Below, in pieces: positions 26,865 through 35,879 of a DNA stretch of 64,000 bases. The position numbers and the translations under genes are program-made. The notes under the pieces were generated by a model, which was given only the letters and a program-made list of their open reading frames with translations, was not told the origin of the DNA and ran no database searches. Where the stretch lies: NCBI RefSeq assembly GCF_002368295.1, contig NZ_AP018248.1:1-64000 (forward strand). Direction: 5' to 3'. The DNA is from Tolypothrix tenuis PCC 7101 (lineage in GTDB: Bacteria > Cyanobacteriota > Cyanobacteriia > Cyanobacteriales > Nostocaceae). Position 1 is the stretch's first letter; each line of letters starts with the position of its first letter.

Positions 26865-27068
26865 ATGACAACCAGTAAATACCCATTTGCTCAAGAATTA
26901 ATCACAGATACTCAAGGTAATATTCGTAAAGTAATTATAGATTTTCAAGACTATCTACGTCTATTAGAAGCAATTGAAGATGAAGGCTTGATATTAGCAA
27001 TTAAGGAAGTACAACAAGAAACACCATTAAATATTAATGAAGCATTAGCCGAATTAGAAAAAGAGTGA
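26865..27068 (+). CDS. Orphan antitoxin-like protein
   Basis: A 67-residue protein resembling the small antitoxins that precede RelE/ParE-type toxins in cyanobacteria: KVIIDFQDYLRLLEAIEDEG is the DNA-binding/dimer part and the acidic tail EALAELEKE would bind a toxin. The frame opens at 26751 but ATG at 26865 is the fitting start. No toxin follows: 50 bases later a gene of the opposite strand ends. It may be a remnant, or an antitoxin acting on a toxin elsewhere. Confidence 0.6.
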   Translation: MTTSKYPFAQELITDTQGNIRKVIIDFQDYLRLLEAIEDEGLILAIKEVQQETPLNINEALAELEKE

Positions 27069-27117
27069 ATACCCAGTATCTACCAAATATTATTAAAAGA
27101 TTTAAACTTTCTTTTAA

Positions 27118-28212
27118 TCATTCCTCCAAATATAATAAATTGATAATTGTATATTCTGTTTTTTCTTCTCCAGTTGCAGGATTAATAGAAGATATCTCTT
27201 GAATTGTCGCAGTGTATAATTTTCCTATAGTTAACTCTATATCTCGGTTATTTACAATATTATTGATAGCTTTACCTATATACCTTTTATTGTCTTTAAA
27301 ATCTTCTATTTCAAGATTATTTGTGTTTTTATTAGCTGCAATTAACTGTCCATTAACTGTATATTCTGATGGATCTTCAACCTCCATTTTATTTATAAAC
27401 TCTATAGTGGTAATTACATTATCAAAAGATAATACTGCCTTACCACCTTTTTCAGGATTTACTGAACCCCAATCAAAATAAAAATTAGCTTCTGAGTTTA
27501 GTAAAGACATCAAAAACTTACGATATCTAGAAGCAGACCTCTTTCTAAGCCTTAGTAAATATTCTTTCAATCTACCTTTATCAGGATAGTTGCTGAGATG
27601 AATAAGTTCAATAAATGTTTCGCTAACTCGTTCTCCTAGAGGTCTCTCAAGAAAATTCAATTGTTGTGGATGTGGAGCTAAAGCTAGTTTTATACCAAAA
27701 GATCCTTGAAAAGTTTCAAATACGCAAAGTTCTGTTCTTTCAATAATTTCTTTTTGAATTTTTCCATGTTCTGATATGTGTCCTGATTCCGACTGACCAA
27801 CAGCATTAAATAACTCTTGGATAGAAGTTAAGACATTACCAATTTTTTTTGCTGGAACTTGCCTTTTACTCTCTTCATATAAAAACTTAAATTTTAAAGT
27901 TAGAATTTCACGTTGTTTTTCTATTGCTATATCTTTAACATTCCTGACAGCATTAATAATGTCAGACAATGGTCTTTGTTCAAAAAATTCTAGAGTTTTA
28001 AAAACTTCATATATACGATCATAGAAATCAGGAATTTCTGGATCTATAGGCAACAAGATAGAAAATTTTTTACTATTTTTGCGTTTTGCCCATATAGATG
28101 CTCTACTATCAATTTTTTCTTCTTCCACCCAACCATTAGTAACAAGATAATCGACCACAGAAATCGGTTCTATAGAGTTTAATACTGCGAGATATTCTTG
28201 AGGTAAATTCAT
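27118..28212 (-). CDS. Uncharacterised protein, partner of the DUF4365 gene
   Basis: A 364-residue soluble protein I cannot place in a family. It is Lys-, Glu- and Asn-rich with AT-rich codons, unlike its neighbours. The N-terminus is alpha/beta (VVDYLVTNGWVEEE), the middle is helical (about 85-260), and the C-terminal 80 residues look like a small beta-barrel (GQLIAANKNTNNLEIED, then YTATIQEI). There are no membrane segments or visible catalytic motifs. The start overlaps the stop of the upstream DUF4365 gene by four bases (ATGA), so the two are co-translated and probably act together. Confidence 0.75.
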   Translation of the reverse strand: MNLPQEYLAVLNSIEPISVVDYLVTNGWVEEEKIDSRASIWAKRKNSKKFSILLPIDPEIPDFYDRIYEVFKTLEFFEQRPLSDIINAVRNVKDIAIEKQREILTLKFKFLYEESKRQVPAKKIGNVLTSIQELFNAVGQSESGHISEHGKIQKEIIERTELCVFETFQGSFGIKLALAPHPQQLNFLERPLGERVSETFIELIHLSNYPDKGRLKEYLLRLRKRSASRYRKFLMSLLNSEANFYFDWGSVNPEKGGKAVLSFDNVITTIEFINKMEVEDPSEYTVNGQLIAANKNTNNLEIEDFKDNKRYIGKAINNIVNNRDIELTIGKLYTATIQEISSINPATGEEKTEYTIINLLYLEE

Positions 28213-28715
28213 AAATCTTCTCCCCGCACTATTTTATCCATAATTAATGAAAGAGCCGATGGAGTAAATAAGTTTATCCGTGGAATATCAATTGTGATTG
28301 TACTATTATTGTTAGTTTTTGGTTGTCCTTTAAGAGAAATCCAATAACCACATTTTTTCATTAAAGTTTCGTTCTCTGATATGTTTAGCCATCCATTAAT
28401 ATCATCAGGAACTAAAATAACAATTAATAATTGAGGAGTTAAGGGCTTTTCATGCCTTAATTTAATATAATTTTTGACTTCTAGAGGAAATTTAATAAAT
28501 TTATTATGAAAAATGCTTTGTGACGAAGTACATTTTACCTGTGCATCAAATTTTGGAAATAATGTTTCACCTATTTCTCCAGGGACTTCAATAGTTACAT
28601 CTACTCCAGCATTATCCATAGCTCTTCGCTTGAGTTCAACGGTATATCCAGCCACTGAAGCAACGGCTTGTATATATGCATAACTAAATTCCTCTTTTTG
28701 TGTATTTCTATCCAT
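28209..28715 (-). CDS. DUF4365 protein, PD-(D/E)XK nuclease-like
   Basis: A 168-residue protein with the DUF4365 pattern. KEEFSYAYIQAVASVAGY gives the first acidic residue, AMDNAGVDVTIEV the central Asp, and FDAQVKCTSS the QxK: the E...D...QxK arrangement of PD-(D/E)XK endonucleases such as Mrr and Holliday-junction resolvases. I chose ATG at 28715 (MDRNTQKEEF) as in relatives; GTG at 28736 and ATG at 28727 are alternatives. DNA cleavage is inferred. It heads a two-gene cassette with the following gene. The AT-rich composition suggests horizontal acquisition. Confidence 0.75.
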   Translation of the reverse strand: MDRNTQKEEFSYAYIQAVASVAGYTVELKRRAMDNAGVDVTIEVPGEIGETLFPKFDAQVKCTSSQSIFHNKFIKFPLEVKNYIKLRHEKPLTPQLLIVILVPDDINGWLNISENETLMKKCGYWISLKGQPKTNNNSTITIDIPRINLFTPSALSLIMDKIVRGEDL

Positions 28716-28865
28716 TGATAGCGTCATAATTAACACAATAATAACTACAAAAACTACTCTAACTTATGTGTATAATATTTTCCAATGTTTAATATGATGA
28801 TTATTTTAGGCTGGCAATATTCAGTTATCAAAAAAGATAAAGCTATGAGCCATTCTTTTATTAAG

Positions 28866-28907
28866 TAAAAAAGCCTGCCTCAGAAGCATCTAACTTCCAA
28901 GGCAAGC
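28866..28907 (-). terminator. Intrinsic terminator of the pnt operon
   Basis: On the minus strand GCTTGCCT pairs with AGGCAGGC (28900-28907 with 28873-28880; one G-T pair), followed by TTTTTT. It lies 50 bases after the pntB stop codon. Confidence 0.75.
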
Positions 28908-28923
28908 CACTCTCAAATTCTTT

Positions 28924-28957
28924 ATTTACTTCGCGCTCTTCGCGCCTTTGCGGTTCG
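28924..28957. repeat. Dispersed CGCGCTCTTCGCGCCTTTGCGG repeat fragment
   Basis: TTCGCGCTCTTCGCGCCTTT followed by GCGGTTCG directly abuts the pntB stop codon. A related CCGCAAAGGCGCG core lies inside the MITE at 62094-62226. It is a dispersed cyanobacterial motif. Confidence 0.6.
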
Positions 28958-30361
28958 TTAAAGCTGTTTCACTTCAGAAACCAATTTCGACACCATATCC
29001 TTCGCGCTACCAAAAAGCATTGTGGTTTTATCCTTGTAGAACAACTCATTATCTACACCAGCAAAACCTGTACTCATCCCGCGCTTAATTACAATTGTCT
29101 GCTTTGCCCGATCTACTTCCAAAATAGGCATTCCATAAATTGGGCTATTCACATCAGTACGCGCCGCCGGATTGACTACATCATTAGCCCCAATTACTAA
29201 AGCTACATCCGCTTGTTCAAATTGGGGGTTAATATCATCCATGTCATACAACTGGGTGTAAGCCACATTCGCTTCCGCCAGCAGTACGTTCATGTGTCCT
29301 GGCATTCTACCCGCAACAGGGTGAATGGCATATTTAACATCAACACCCATGCGTTCTAGTTGATCTGCCAACTCGCGGACGCTATGTTGTGCTTGAGCAA
29401 CCGCCATCCCATAACCAGGCACAATTACTACAGAACGGGCATAACCCAACATCATCGCGCCTTCTTCGGGATCGATGCTGCGAACGGTTTGATCAATTGC
29501 ACCACCAGCCGCCGCACCAGCAGCAGCGCCGCCTGTACCAAAAGCACTGAACAGAACACTGAAGAGAGAACGGTTCATCGCTTTACACATAATCTCGGTG
29601 AGGATCAGCCCTGATGCTCCCACCAAAGCCCCAGCGATGATTAACATATTGTTCATCACTACGAAACCTGCGGCAGATGCTGCTACACCGGATAAGGAGT
29701 TTAACAGCGAAATTACCACAGGCATATCGCCCCCACCAATGGGGATGACGAACATAACACCGAGTATTAAAGAAACCGCAACTACTGCTAAGAATATAGG
29801 TAGGCTATCTGGTGTAACGATTAAATAGGCACTACCTGCTATATAAAGCCCTAGCAGTAACAGGTTAAATGGTTGCTGGAAAGGAAATGTAATCGGGGAA
29901 CCGCTAATTAAACCTTGCAATTTGGCGAAGGCGAGAAAACTACCTGTAAAGGTAACACCACCGATTAACACATCCAGCAGCATGGAAATGTTGACATCCA
30001 GAGGTATGGGTGCGCCTGAATCCAATAAGCGCCAGAATTCGGCAACAGCAACTAATGCAGAAGCTGCACCGCCCAAACCATTGAGTAAGCCCACCATTTG
30101 GGGCATTTCCGTCATTTGAACTTTGTAAGCTGCGATCGCACCAATACCCGAGCCAATCGCCAAGCCTAACAAAATCATCTCGTAGTTCAGCACATGTTGA
30201 TCCAACATTGTGGCGACAATCGCCAACAACATCCCCACGGCTGCTACAACATTACCGTTCCTAGCTGTTGCAGGTGAACCTAGCTTTTTTAAACCGAGAA
30301 TAAATAAGGATGCAGCGACTAAATACGTTAACTGAATCCCAGTTGGTAGAAAATCGCTCAC
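28958..30361 (-). CDS. pntB: NAD(P) transhydrogenase subunit beta
   Basis: Membrane and NADP(H)-binding subunit (467 residues) of the proton-pumping transhydrogenase, which uses the proton gradient to reduce NADP+ with NADH. About nine membrane segments fill residues 1-265; the soluble NADP domain follows, with VIVPGYGMAVAQAQH, HPVAGRMPGHMNVLLAEA and GANDVVNPAA. It begins with GTG and overlaps pntA2 by four bases (GTGA, 30358-30361), so translation is coupled. Confidence 0.95.
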   Translation of the reverse strand: MSDFLPTGIQLTYLVAASLFILGLKKLGSPATARNGNVVAAVGMLLAIVATMLDQHVLNYEMILLGLAIGSGIGAIAAYKVQMTEMPQMVGLLNGLGGAASALVAVAEFWRLLDSGAPIPLDVNISMLLDVLIGGVTFTGSFLAFAKLQGLISGSPITFPFQQPFNLLLLGLYIAGSAYLIVTPDSLPIFLAVVAVSLILGVMFVIPIGGGDMPVVISLLNSLSGVAASAAGFVVMNNMLIIAGALVGASGLILTEIMCKAMNRSLFSVLFSAFGTGGAAAGAAAGGAIDQTVRSIDPEEGAMMLGYARSVVIVPGYGMAVAQAQHSVRELADQLERMGVDVKYAIHPVAGRMPGHMNVLLAEANVAYTQLYDMDDINPQFEQADVALVIGANDVVNPAARTDVNSPIYGMPILEVDRAKQTIVIKRGMSTGFAGVDNELFYKDKTTMLFGSAKDMVSKLVSEVKQL

Positions 30362-30651
30362 GCCTTAATCTCCTTTTTCTTAAACATTTGCAACATTCTG
30401 TCTGTCACTAGGAAGCCACCCACAACGTTGACTGTCGCTAGTATTACGGCAATTAAACCGAGAATCACTGACACACTTGTTTCTCTAGCACCAGAAGCCA
30501 CAATAGCCCCCAGTACTGCAATTCCAGAAATCGCGTTTGATCCCGACATTAGGGGAGTGTGTAAAGTAGGTGGCACTTTGTTGATGACTTCAAACCCAAT
30601 AAAAGATGCCAAAACAAATACAAACAAAGCAGCAAGTAATGCCTCTGACAT
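30358..30651 (-). CDS. pntA2: NAD(P) transhydrogenase subunit alpha part 2
   Basis: A 97-residue membrane protein with three hydrophobic segments, corresponding to the C-terminal membrane part of the E. coli alpha subunit. The conserved NKVPPTLHTPLMSGSNAISG is complete. The split of alpha into two genes is normal in cyanobacteria and not a frameshift. It lies between pntA1 and pntB in the operon. Confidence 0.94.
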   Translation of the reverse strand: MSEALLAALFVFVLASFIGFEVINKVPPTLHTPLMSGSNAISGIAVLGAIVASGARETSVSVILGLIAVILATVNVVGGFLVTDRMLQMFKKKEIKA

Positions 30652-30669
30652 GAAATAAAAACTCCTTGT

Positions 30670-30796
30670 TTAAATGGGCATGGGGCATGGGGCATTGGGC
30701 ATTGGGTAATTGGTAATTGGTAATTGGTAATTGGGATTTTTTATTTCTCCCCAGTCTCCAATACCTAGTCCCCAGTCCCCAGTCCCTAGTCCCCAA
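30670..30796. repeat. STRR inside the pnt operon
   Basis: The pntA1-pntA2 spacer is filled with GGGCATT, GGTAATT and CCCCAGT heptamer-type repeats. Its presence inside an operon means it is transcribed with the pnt mRNA. Confidence 0.85.
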
Positions 30797-30799
30797 TCC

Positions 30800-31963
30800 C
30801 TAACCTCTAACTTTCAACGCTGCTAATTCTTCACTTACTCGTTTATTGCGAATTTCGCCTGCATAGGTAACGCAAGCTGCGTCAACGATGTCATCGGCAA
30901 AGTCCACTTGCAAAGCTTTTTCTTTGCTAATCAGCAGTTGCATCAACGATGTCAGGTTTTTGGCATACAGTTGGCTGGCATGAACGGGCATTGACGATGG
31001 TAAATTGATCGGCCCGATGATGGTGATACCGTTCCAGACAATGTCTTTACCGGGATCGGTGCAGGCGCAGTTACCACCTTGTTCGGCGGCTAAGTCTACA
31101 ATCACTGAACCAGGCTTCATCTGTTTCACCATTTCTTCGGTGACTAACAGTGGGGCTTTTTTCCCTGGAACTTGGGCTGTGGTAATTACCACATCGGCAT
31201 TTTTGACGTGTTCGGTAACAACTTCTTGAGTGCGTTGTTTGCTAGCTTCGGAGATTTCTTTGGCATAGCCACCAGCCGCCACAGTTTCTTCTTCGAGTTG
31301 CACTTCGACGAATTTTGCCCCTAAGCTTTGCACTTCTTCTTTCACAGCGGGGCGGATATCAAAGGCTTCTACCACTGCTCCCAAACGTCTAGCGGTGGCG
31401 ATCGCTTGCAATCCAGCGACACCTGCCCCCATGATGAATATTTTCGCAGGGGCGATCGTGCCTGCGGCTGTGGTGAGCATGGGGAAGTATTTCGGTAATG
31501 CAGCAGCAGCTATTAACACAGATTTGTAGCCAGCTAGGGATGCTTGCGAGGACAATGCATCCATGCTTTGCGCCCTGGTGGTTCTGGGGATCAATTCCAT
31601 ACTCAAGGCTGTTACTTGGCGATTTGCCAGTTTTTCCACTATCGCCGGATTTCCTAAAGGATTCAGGAAGCTAATTAATACAGAGCCTGCTTTTAAAAAA
31701 TCAATTTCTGAGCGTCCATCTTCTCTTTCTTGTGGGGGACTAACCTTCAATAAAATATCTGCTTCGCCCCATAAAGTAGCGGGATCGCCAATAATTTTTG
31801 CTCCTGCTGCTTCATAGGCAGAATCACTAAAAAATGAGCGCTCTCCCGCGCCTGTTTCTACCCAAACTTCTAAACCTTGTTTTACCAGTTTGGCAACAAC
31901 ATCTGGAATTAAAGCTACACGACGCTCACCAACTTCTATTTCTTTAGCTACTGCTATTCTCAT
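30800..31963 (-). CDS. pntA1: NAD(P) transhydrogenase subunit alpha part 1
   Basis: Soluble NAD(H)-binding subunit, 387 residues, related to alanine dehydrogenase. The N-terminus MRIAVAKEIEVGERRVALIP, the Rossmann loop IMGAGVAGLQAIATARRLGA, and the mobile-loop region are all present. It is the first gene of pntA1-pntA2-pntB, with a CAGGAGAT ribosome-binding site just upstream. Confidence 0.95.
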   Translation of the reverse strand: MRIAVAKEIEVGERRVALIPDVVAKLVKQGLEVWVETGAGERSFFSDSAYEAAGAKIIGDPATLWGEADILLKVSPPQEREDGRSEIDFLKAGSVLISFLNPLGNPAIVEKLANRQVTALSMELIPRTTRAQSMDALSSQASLAGYKSVLIAAAALPKYFPMLTTAAGTIAPAKIFIMGAGVAGLQAIATARRLGAVVEAFDIRPAVKEEVQSLGAKFVEVQLEEETVAAGGYAKEISEASKQRTQEVVTEHVKNADVVITTAQVPGKKAPLLVTEEMVKQMKPGSVIVDLAAEQGGNCACTDPGKDIVWNGITIIGPINLPSSMPVHASQLYAKNLTSLMQLLISKEKALQVDFADDIVDAACVTYAGEIRNKRVSEELAALKVRG

Positions 31964-32827
31964 GAAATCTCCTGGAGATAAATACCTAATCTCTGCAAAT
32001 TTTGTAGTTTTTTGCTGAATAATTCCCCGCTCTCAATAGCGTATAGGCTGGTTATTTCAGCCATTGCACTACTCTATAAATTGCCGCTTGACCCTTGTTT
32101 TTTTACTGAATCGCTGCCTAGGTCAAGATTCAGCTTGCTACTCACAGATGTCAGCAATTCTAGATAATTAATATAGGATTACATACTGCACATCCTAAGT
32201 TGATTCCCCAATTGTGCATCTGTCTCTTCAGCTTATTTTAGGGATTTAAAAATTTTGTATTCCTCTATGACATATTGCAATATGCATCCACTTAGAAAAA
32301 ACTTGATTATGCCCAAAGTAAATTTTGATGGCAACTGCTTAGATTCACGCGTGTTTTTATCAATCTAGCCCAACTTAACAGGCGATCGCTGTTTGTATCT
32401 CTCAATTTTTATAACAAGAGCATTACAATTCAGATACATTTATACATATTCAGCAACATAATTGTGATCCCCAGGTGAGGGATTGGGGACTGGGGACTGG
32501 GGACTGGGGACTGGGGACTGGGGACTGGGGATTGGGGACTGGGGAAAAGGGAAAAGGGGAAAGGGGAAAAGGGGAAAGGGGAATAACAAACAGCAAATGA
32601 CAAATGACAAATGACGAATGACAAACCCCAATTACCAATTACCAGTTACCAATTACCAATTACCAATTCTCAATGCCCCATGCCCAATGCCCCAAAACCT
32701 TGTGACACTTTTTATTGCCCTTTAACGTCTATTTTTAGAAATTCAGTAGTAAAGTTTAGTTACGAATACTAAATTTTTAGTTATTTAGATAACCAAGCTT
32801 ACTAGTTGATAGTGAGGAGCCTTAATT
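31964..32827. other. Long divergent intergenic region before the DUF2808 gene
   Basis: The 860-base gap between divergent genes. The first 500 bases are AT-rich, with a perfect 14-base palindrome CATATTGCAATATG (32271-32284) and a HIP1 site near 32384. It presumably includes the pnt promoter. No gene is visible; STRR blocks occupy the second half. Confidence 0.35.
32474..32695. repeat. Large STRR block
   Basis: About nine GGGGACT/GGGGATT units (32478-32545), then GGGGAAAA units (32543-32585), ACAAATG units (32595-32625), and finally CCAATTA units (32627-32668). Four STRR classes lie side by side. ORFs read from it are artefacts. Confidence 0.9.
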
Positions 32828-33340
32828 ATGCGACGTTTACTTTCTACTTTAGCGGTGACTGGCTGCTTGCTGACAGGTTTCCAAGCTGTCAGCTGGGCAC
32901 AGGGTTTACCAGGATTGACACTATTTAGCGGCATTAAATCTGAAAATCAACTGCCCTATCGTTTAGACTTTGGTGGACAATCTGATGGTTGGGATCGTTA
33001 TATCTTCAGAATTCCTGCCAACAAAATGAAATTAGCAGTAGCTCAATTTGCTATTACTTACCCTGATTATTACAAAGGAACTTTTGACCCTAAAGAGGTG
33101 CAGGTAAAAGTCAAAGGCAAAGCTGTTCGCCTGTCTGAAGTGAAGTGGGATAAGGAAGGACGCGTCATCGAAATTTTTCCTGAAGAGCCAGTACCAGCCG
33201 GTAGTAGGGTGGAAGTTGAGTTATCCAACGTGAAAAACCCTACCTTTGGTGGAGTTTACTATTTCAATTGCCAAGTTCTCTCTCCTGGTGATGTACCACT
33301 GTTGCGTTATTTAGGTTCTTGGGTGGTGAGTATTAATTAA
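32828..33340 (+). CDS. Secreted DUF2808 protein
   Basis: A 170-residue exported protein. A signal peptide is clear (MRRLLSTLAVTGCLLTGFQA, cleavage after SWAQG). The body has the DUF2808 pattern: DRYIFRIPANKMKLAVAQFAITYPDYYKGTFD, then a beta-rich part with PVPAGSRVEVELSNVKNP. Such proteins are common in cyanobacteria; the function is unknown. It ends just before an STRR-like region of GGGTAAT and TTGACCNTGAACCC units. Confidence 0.85.
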   Translation: MRRLLSTLAVTGCLLTGFQAVSWAQGLPGLTLFSGIKSENQLPYRLDFGGQSDGWDRYIFRIPANKMKLAVAQFAITYPDYYKGTFDPKEVQVKVKGKAVRLSEVKWDKEGRVIEIFPEEPVPAGSRVEVELSNVKNPTFGGVYYFNCQVLSPGDVPLLRYLGSWVVSIN

Positions 33341-33495
33341 GTTGGGTAATGGGTAATGGGTAATCGGAAACGCATGACAGTTGACTCTTGACCATGAACC
33401 CTTAACCATTTACCGGAATCTCTAACTTTTATCTGTAATAGTGATAAAATAAGAGATTGTGATTTTTTATAAGCATCACCTAAGAGGAGAACTGT

Positions 33496-33630
33496 ATGCA
33501 GAGAACGCTGGGCGGTACTAACCGTAAGAGGAAAAGGACTTCTGGGTTTCGCGCCAGAATGCGGACACCAGATGGCAGAAATGTCATTCGCGCCAGAAGA
33601 CAAAAAGGCCGTCATCGTCTGAGCGTTTAG
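33496..33630 (+). CDS. rpmH: 50S ribosomal protein L34
   Basis: A 44-residue, highly basic protein. It starts MQRTLGGTNRKRKRTSGF and ends RQKGRHRLSV, the standard cyanobacterial L34. AGAGGAG precedes the ATG. It heads the rpmH-rnpA cluster conserved in bacteria. Confidence 0.97.
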   Translation: MQRTLGGTNRKRKRTSGFRARMRTPDGRNVIRARRQKGRHRLSV

Positions 33631-33654
33631 GGCAAATTAGGCGAAAGAGCATCT

Positions 33655-34083
33655 GTGGCTTTGCCCAAGGCGAATCGGCTAAAATCCCGAAAAGATTTCC
33701 AGGCAGTTTTCCGAGAAGGAATTCGGCGACATGGCGCTTATTTGACATTAAGAGCCTTGAAACCGTCGGCTTCCAAAAAGTCTTCTTTGGATACTGCCCC
33801 TGAGACTATACAGCTAACTGATGCTGATGCCACGCATCTAGATAGTACAAAATTTGGTATTTCCATTAGCACAAAAGTCAGCAAGCGTGCAGTAGTCCGC
33901 AATCGGATTAAGCGGCAAATAACGGGAGCTTTGTATCAGTTGTTGCCCAGATTGTCACCTGGATGGCGGTTAGTGGTAGTTGTGAAACCAACAGCAGCAG
34001 AACGAGAGTGCGTAAGCCAACAATTTCTGCAAGAATTAGAGCAGTTGTTAGCACAAGCCGAGGTACTCAATGGGCATTCGTGA
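33655..34083 (+). CDS. rnpA: Ribonuclease P protein component
   Basis: Protein cofactor (142 residues) of RNase P, which trims the 5' ends of tRNA precursors. It has ALPKANRLKSRKDFQAVFREG at the start and the RNA-binding RNR motif SKRAVVRNRIKRQITGA near residue 75. The start is GTG. An extra loop (about residues 37-57, SASKKSSLDTAPETIQLTD) lengthens the central part. It lies 24 bases after rpmH. Confidence 0.95.
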   Translation: MALPKANRLKSRKDFQAVFREGIRRHGAYLTLRALKPSASKKSSLDTAPETIQLTDADATHLDSTKFGISISTKVSKRAVVRNRIKRQITGALYQLLPRLSPGWRLVVVVKPTAAERECVSQQFLQELEQLLAQAEVLNGHS

Positions 34084-34459
34084 AGAAATTTATTATGAAG
34101 GTGGCCCTCACGTTGGGGATTTAATTCTTAACCTGCTGTTTGGGCTAACTGTCATCGGGATTCCATTGACAGTTGGGGCAATTGTCAGAGCTTTGTGGCT
34201 ACGCTACCGCATCACCGATCGCCGAGTCACTGTGATTGGGGGTTGGATGGGACGCGATCGCACTGACGTAATTTACGCAGAAATTGTCAAAATCGTCAAA
34301 GTTCCCCGTGCTATTGGCTTGTGGGGAGATATGGTGGTAACCCTCAGAAATGGTAGCCGTCTAGAAATGCGGGCTATTCCTAATTTTCGGGAAGTTTATG
34401 AATATATTAACGAAAGAGTTGTTGCTAAAAATCCCGAATATAGCGCGGCTGCTAAGTAG
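34070..34459 (+). CDS. Bacterial PH-domain membrane protein
   Basis: A 129-residue protein with hydrophobic segments around residues 18-45, then a bacterial PH (DUF304-type) domain: YRITDRRVTVIGGWMGRDRTDVIYAEIVKIVKVPR and LRNGSRLEMRAIPNFREVYEYI. It overlaps rnpA by 14 bases, so translation is coupled. In many bacteria yidD sits between rnpA and yidC; here this gene fills that place, as in other cyanobacteria. Its function is not established. Confidence 0.85.
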   Translation: MGIREEIYYEGGPHVGDLILNLLFGLTVIGIPLTVGAIVRALWLRYRITDRRVTVIGGWMGRDRTDVIYAEIVKIVKVPRAIGLWGDMVVTLRNGSRLEMRAIPNFREVYEYINERVVAKNPEYSAAAK

Positions 34460-34728
34460 TTAATTAACTCATAGTGCTGAGTATGAATTTCTGGAGTTCA
34501 ACGCCTCAAAAAGGCTTGAATCATAGGAATAAAGGATAAAATCAATCACTCAGCTTGTTTAGTCTCAATCATCTTCCCTACTCAGCACTTAAAAAAGCTC
34601 GTTGACTTTAACATTCAATTGTTAATATCATGTGCGGCTATCCGTAGTGAATGATAGTCGCAGACCGATCATGATTTAGATAAATTAGATTCAGTTAGTT
34701 TACAGTACCTCAGGTTGAATTCAGAATA

Positions 34729-35877
34729 ATGGATTTTGGTATCGGGTTTCTCTCGAACAACGTGATGCTGCCAATCATAGATTTTTTCTATAGCATTGTG
34801 CCTAGCTATGGATTGGCGATCGTTGCTTTAACATTGATAATCCGCTTTGCGCTCTATCCCCTGAGTGCTGGTTCCATCCGGAATATGCGGCGGATGCGGA
34901 TTGTTCAGCCTCTGATGCAAAAGCGGATGGCAGAAATCAAGGAACGTTATAAAGACGATCCGCAAAAGCAGCAAGAGGAAATGGTTAACGTCCAGAAAGA
35001 ATTTGGTAATCCTCTGGCTGGCTGTTTACCACTGCTGTTGCAAATGCCAGTATTGTTGGCGCTGTTTGCCACTTTGCGGGGTTCGCCCTTTGCTGGAGTC
35101 AACTACAGCGTTAACTTACAAGTCTTTCCCTCTGAACAAATCGAACGAATTCAACCCCAAGCTTTTGCTACTCCCCCGCAAAACATCTACATTGCTGATG
35201 GGGAACACAGCCGTATTACTGCTATCCTCCCTGGAGGTAATAAATTAGCGGTAGGAGAAAAAACCAAGATTCAATATCAGACTCTTGAAGGCAAACCATT
35301 TCAGGTGCTTTTGGCAGAACACCCAGAAAACAATAAATTGACTCCTGAATGGAAAGTAGTCAAAGGTGAAGACAGAATTAAAATTGACGCTGAAGGCAAT
35401 ATCGAAGCCTTACAGCCTGGAGATGTCACCATACAAGGTACCATCCCCGGACTAGCAGCAGATAAAGGATTTCTGTTTATTGATGCTTTAGGTAGAGTCG
35501 GCGCAACCGATCCCGACGGCACAATCCACTGGGATATTGTGGCTATGGTAATTTTCTTTGGCATCAGTCTCTACGTCAGCCAAATTCTCTCTGGGCAAAA
35601 TTCTAGCGGTGGGAACCCACAGCAGGATACAGTCAACAAAATTACTCCAGTGATCTTTTCTGGAATGTTTTTGTTCTTCCCCCTGCCGGCTGGGGTTTTG
35701 ATGTATATGGTGATTGGGAATATCTTCCAAACTCTGCAAACCTTCATTCTCTCCCGCGAAGCATTACCGGAAGAATTGCAAAAAATCGTAGCAATCCAAG
35801 AAAAAGAAGCAGCAGTGGCAGAGCAAAAAGCATTGCCATTTGAGCCAAAAAGTTCTAAGAAAAAGGCTACAAATTGA
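34729..35877 (+). CDS. yidC: Membrane protein insertase YidC/Oxa1/Alb3
   Basis: Inserts proteins, including thylakoid proteins, into membranes with or without Sec. Residues 1-140 carry the first membrane segments and the YidC core motif (MRRMRIVQPLMQKRMAEIKERYKDD is the coiled cytoplasmic loop); residues about 140-250 are a hydrophilic insert typical of cyanobacteria; the last membrane segments (about 260-340) include TPVIFSGMFLFFPLPAGVLMYMV. The 382-residue length is normal for the group. The jag gene follows two bases after the stop. Confidence 0.95.
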   Translation: MDFGIGFLSNNVMLPIIDFFYSIVPSYGLAIVALTLIIRFALYPLSAGSIRNMRRMRIVQPLMQKRMAEIKERYKDDPQKQQEEMVNVQKEFGNPLAGCLPLLLQMPVLLALFATLRGSPFAGVNYSVNLQVFPSEQIERIQPQAFATPPQNIYIADGEHSRITAILPGGNKLAVGEKTKIQYQTLEGKPFQVLLAEHPENNKLTPEWKVVKGEDRIKIDAEGNIEALQPGDVTIQGTIPGLAADKGFLFIDALGRVGATDPDGTIHWDIVAMVIFFGISLYVSQILSGQNSSGGNPQQDTVNKITPVIFSGMFLFFPLPAGVLMYMVIGNIFQTLQTFILSREALPEELQKIVAIQEKEAAVAEQKALPFEPKSSKKKATN

Positions 35878-35879
35878 TC

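Noticed and set aside
30358..31963. Split of transhydrogenase alpha into two genes taken as a frameshift
   Set aside because: Cyanobacteria normally carry pntA1 and pntA2 as separate genes; each has its own start and complete motifs.
32430..32640. Three ORFs of about 62 codons on the minus strand
   Set aside because: Translations of the GGGGACT and ACAAATG repeat block (SPQSPVPSPQ and FVICHLSF periodicity) in different frames.
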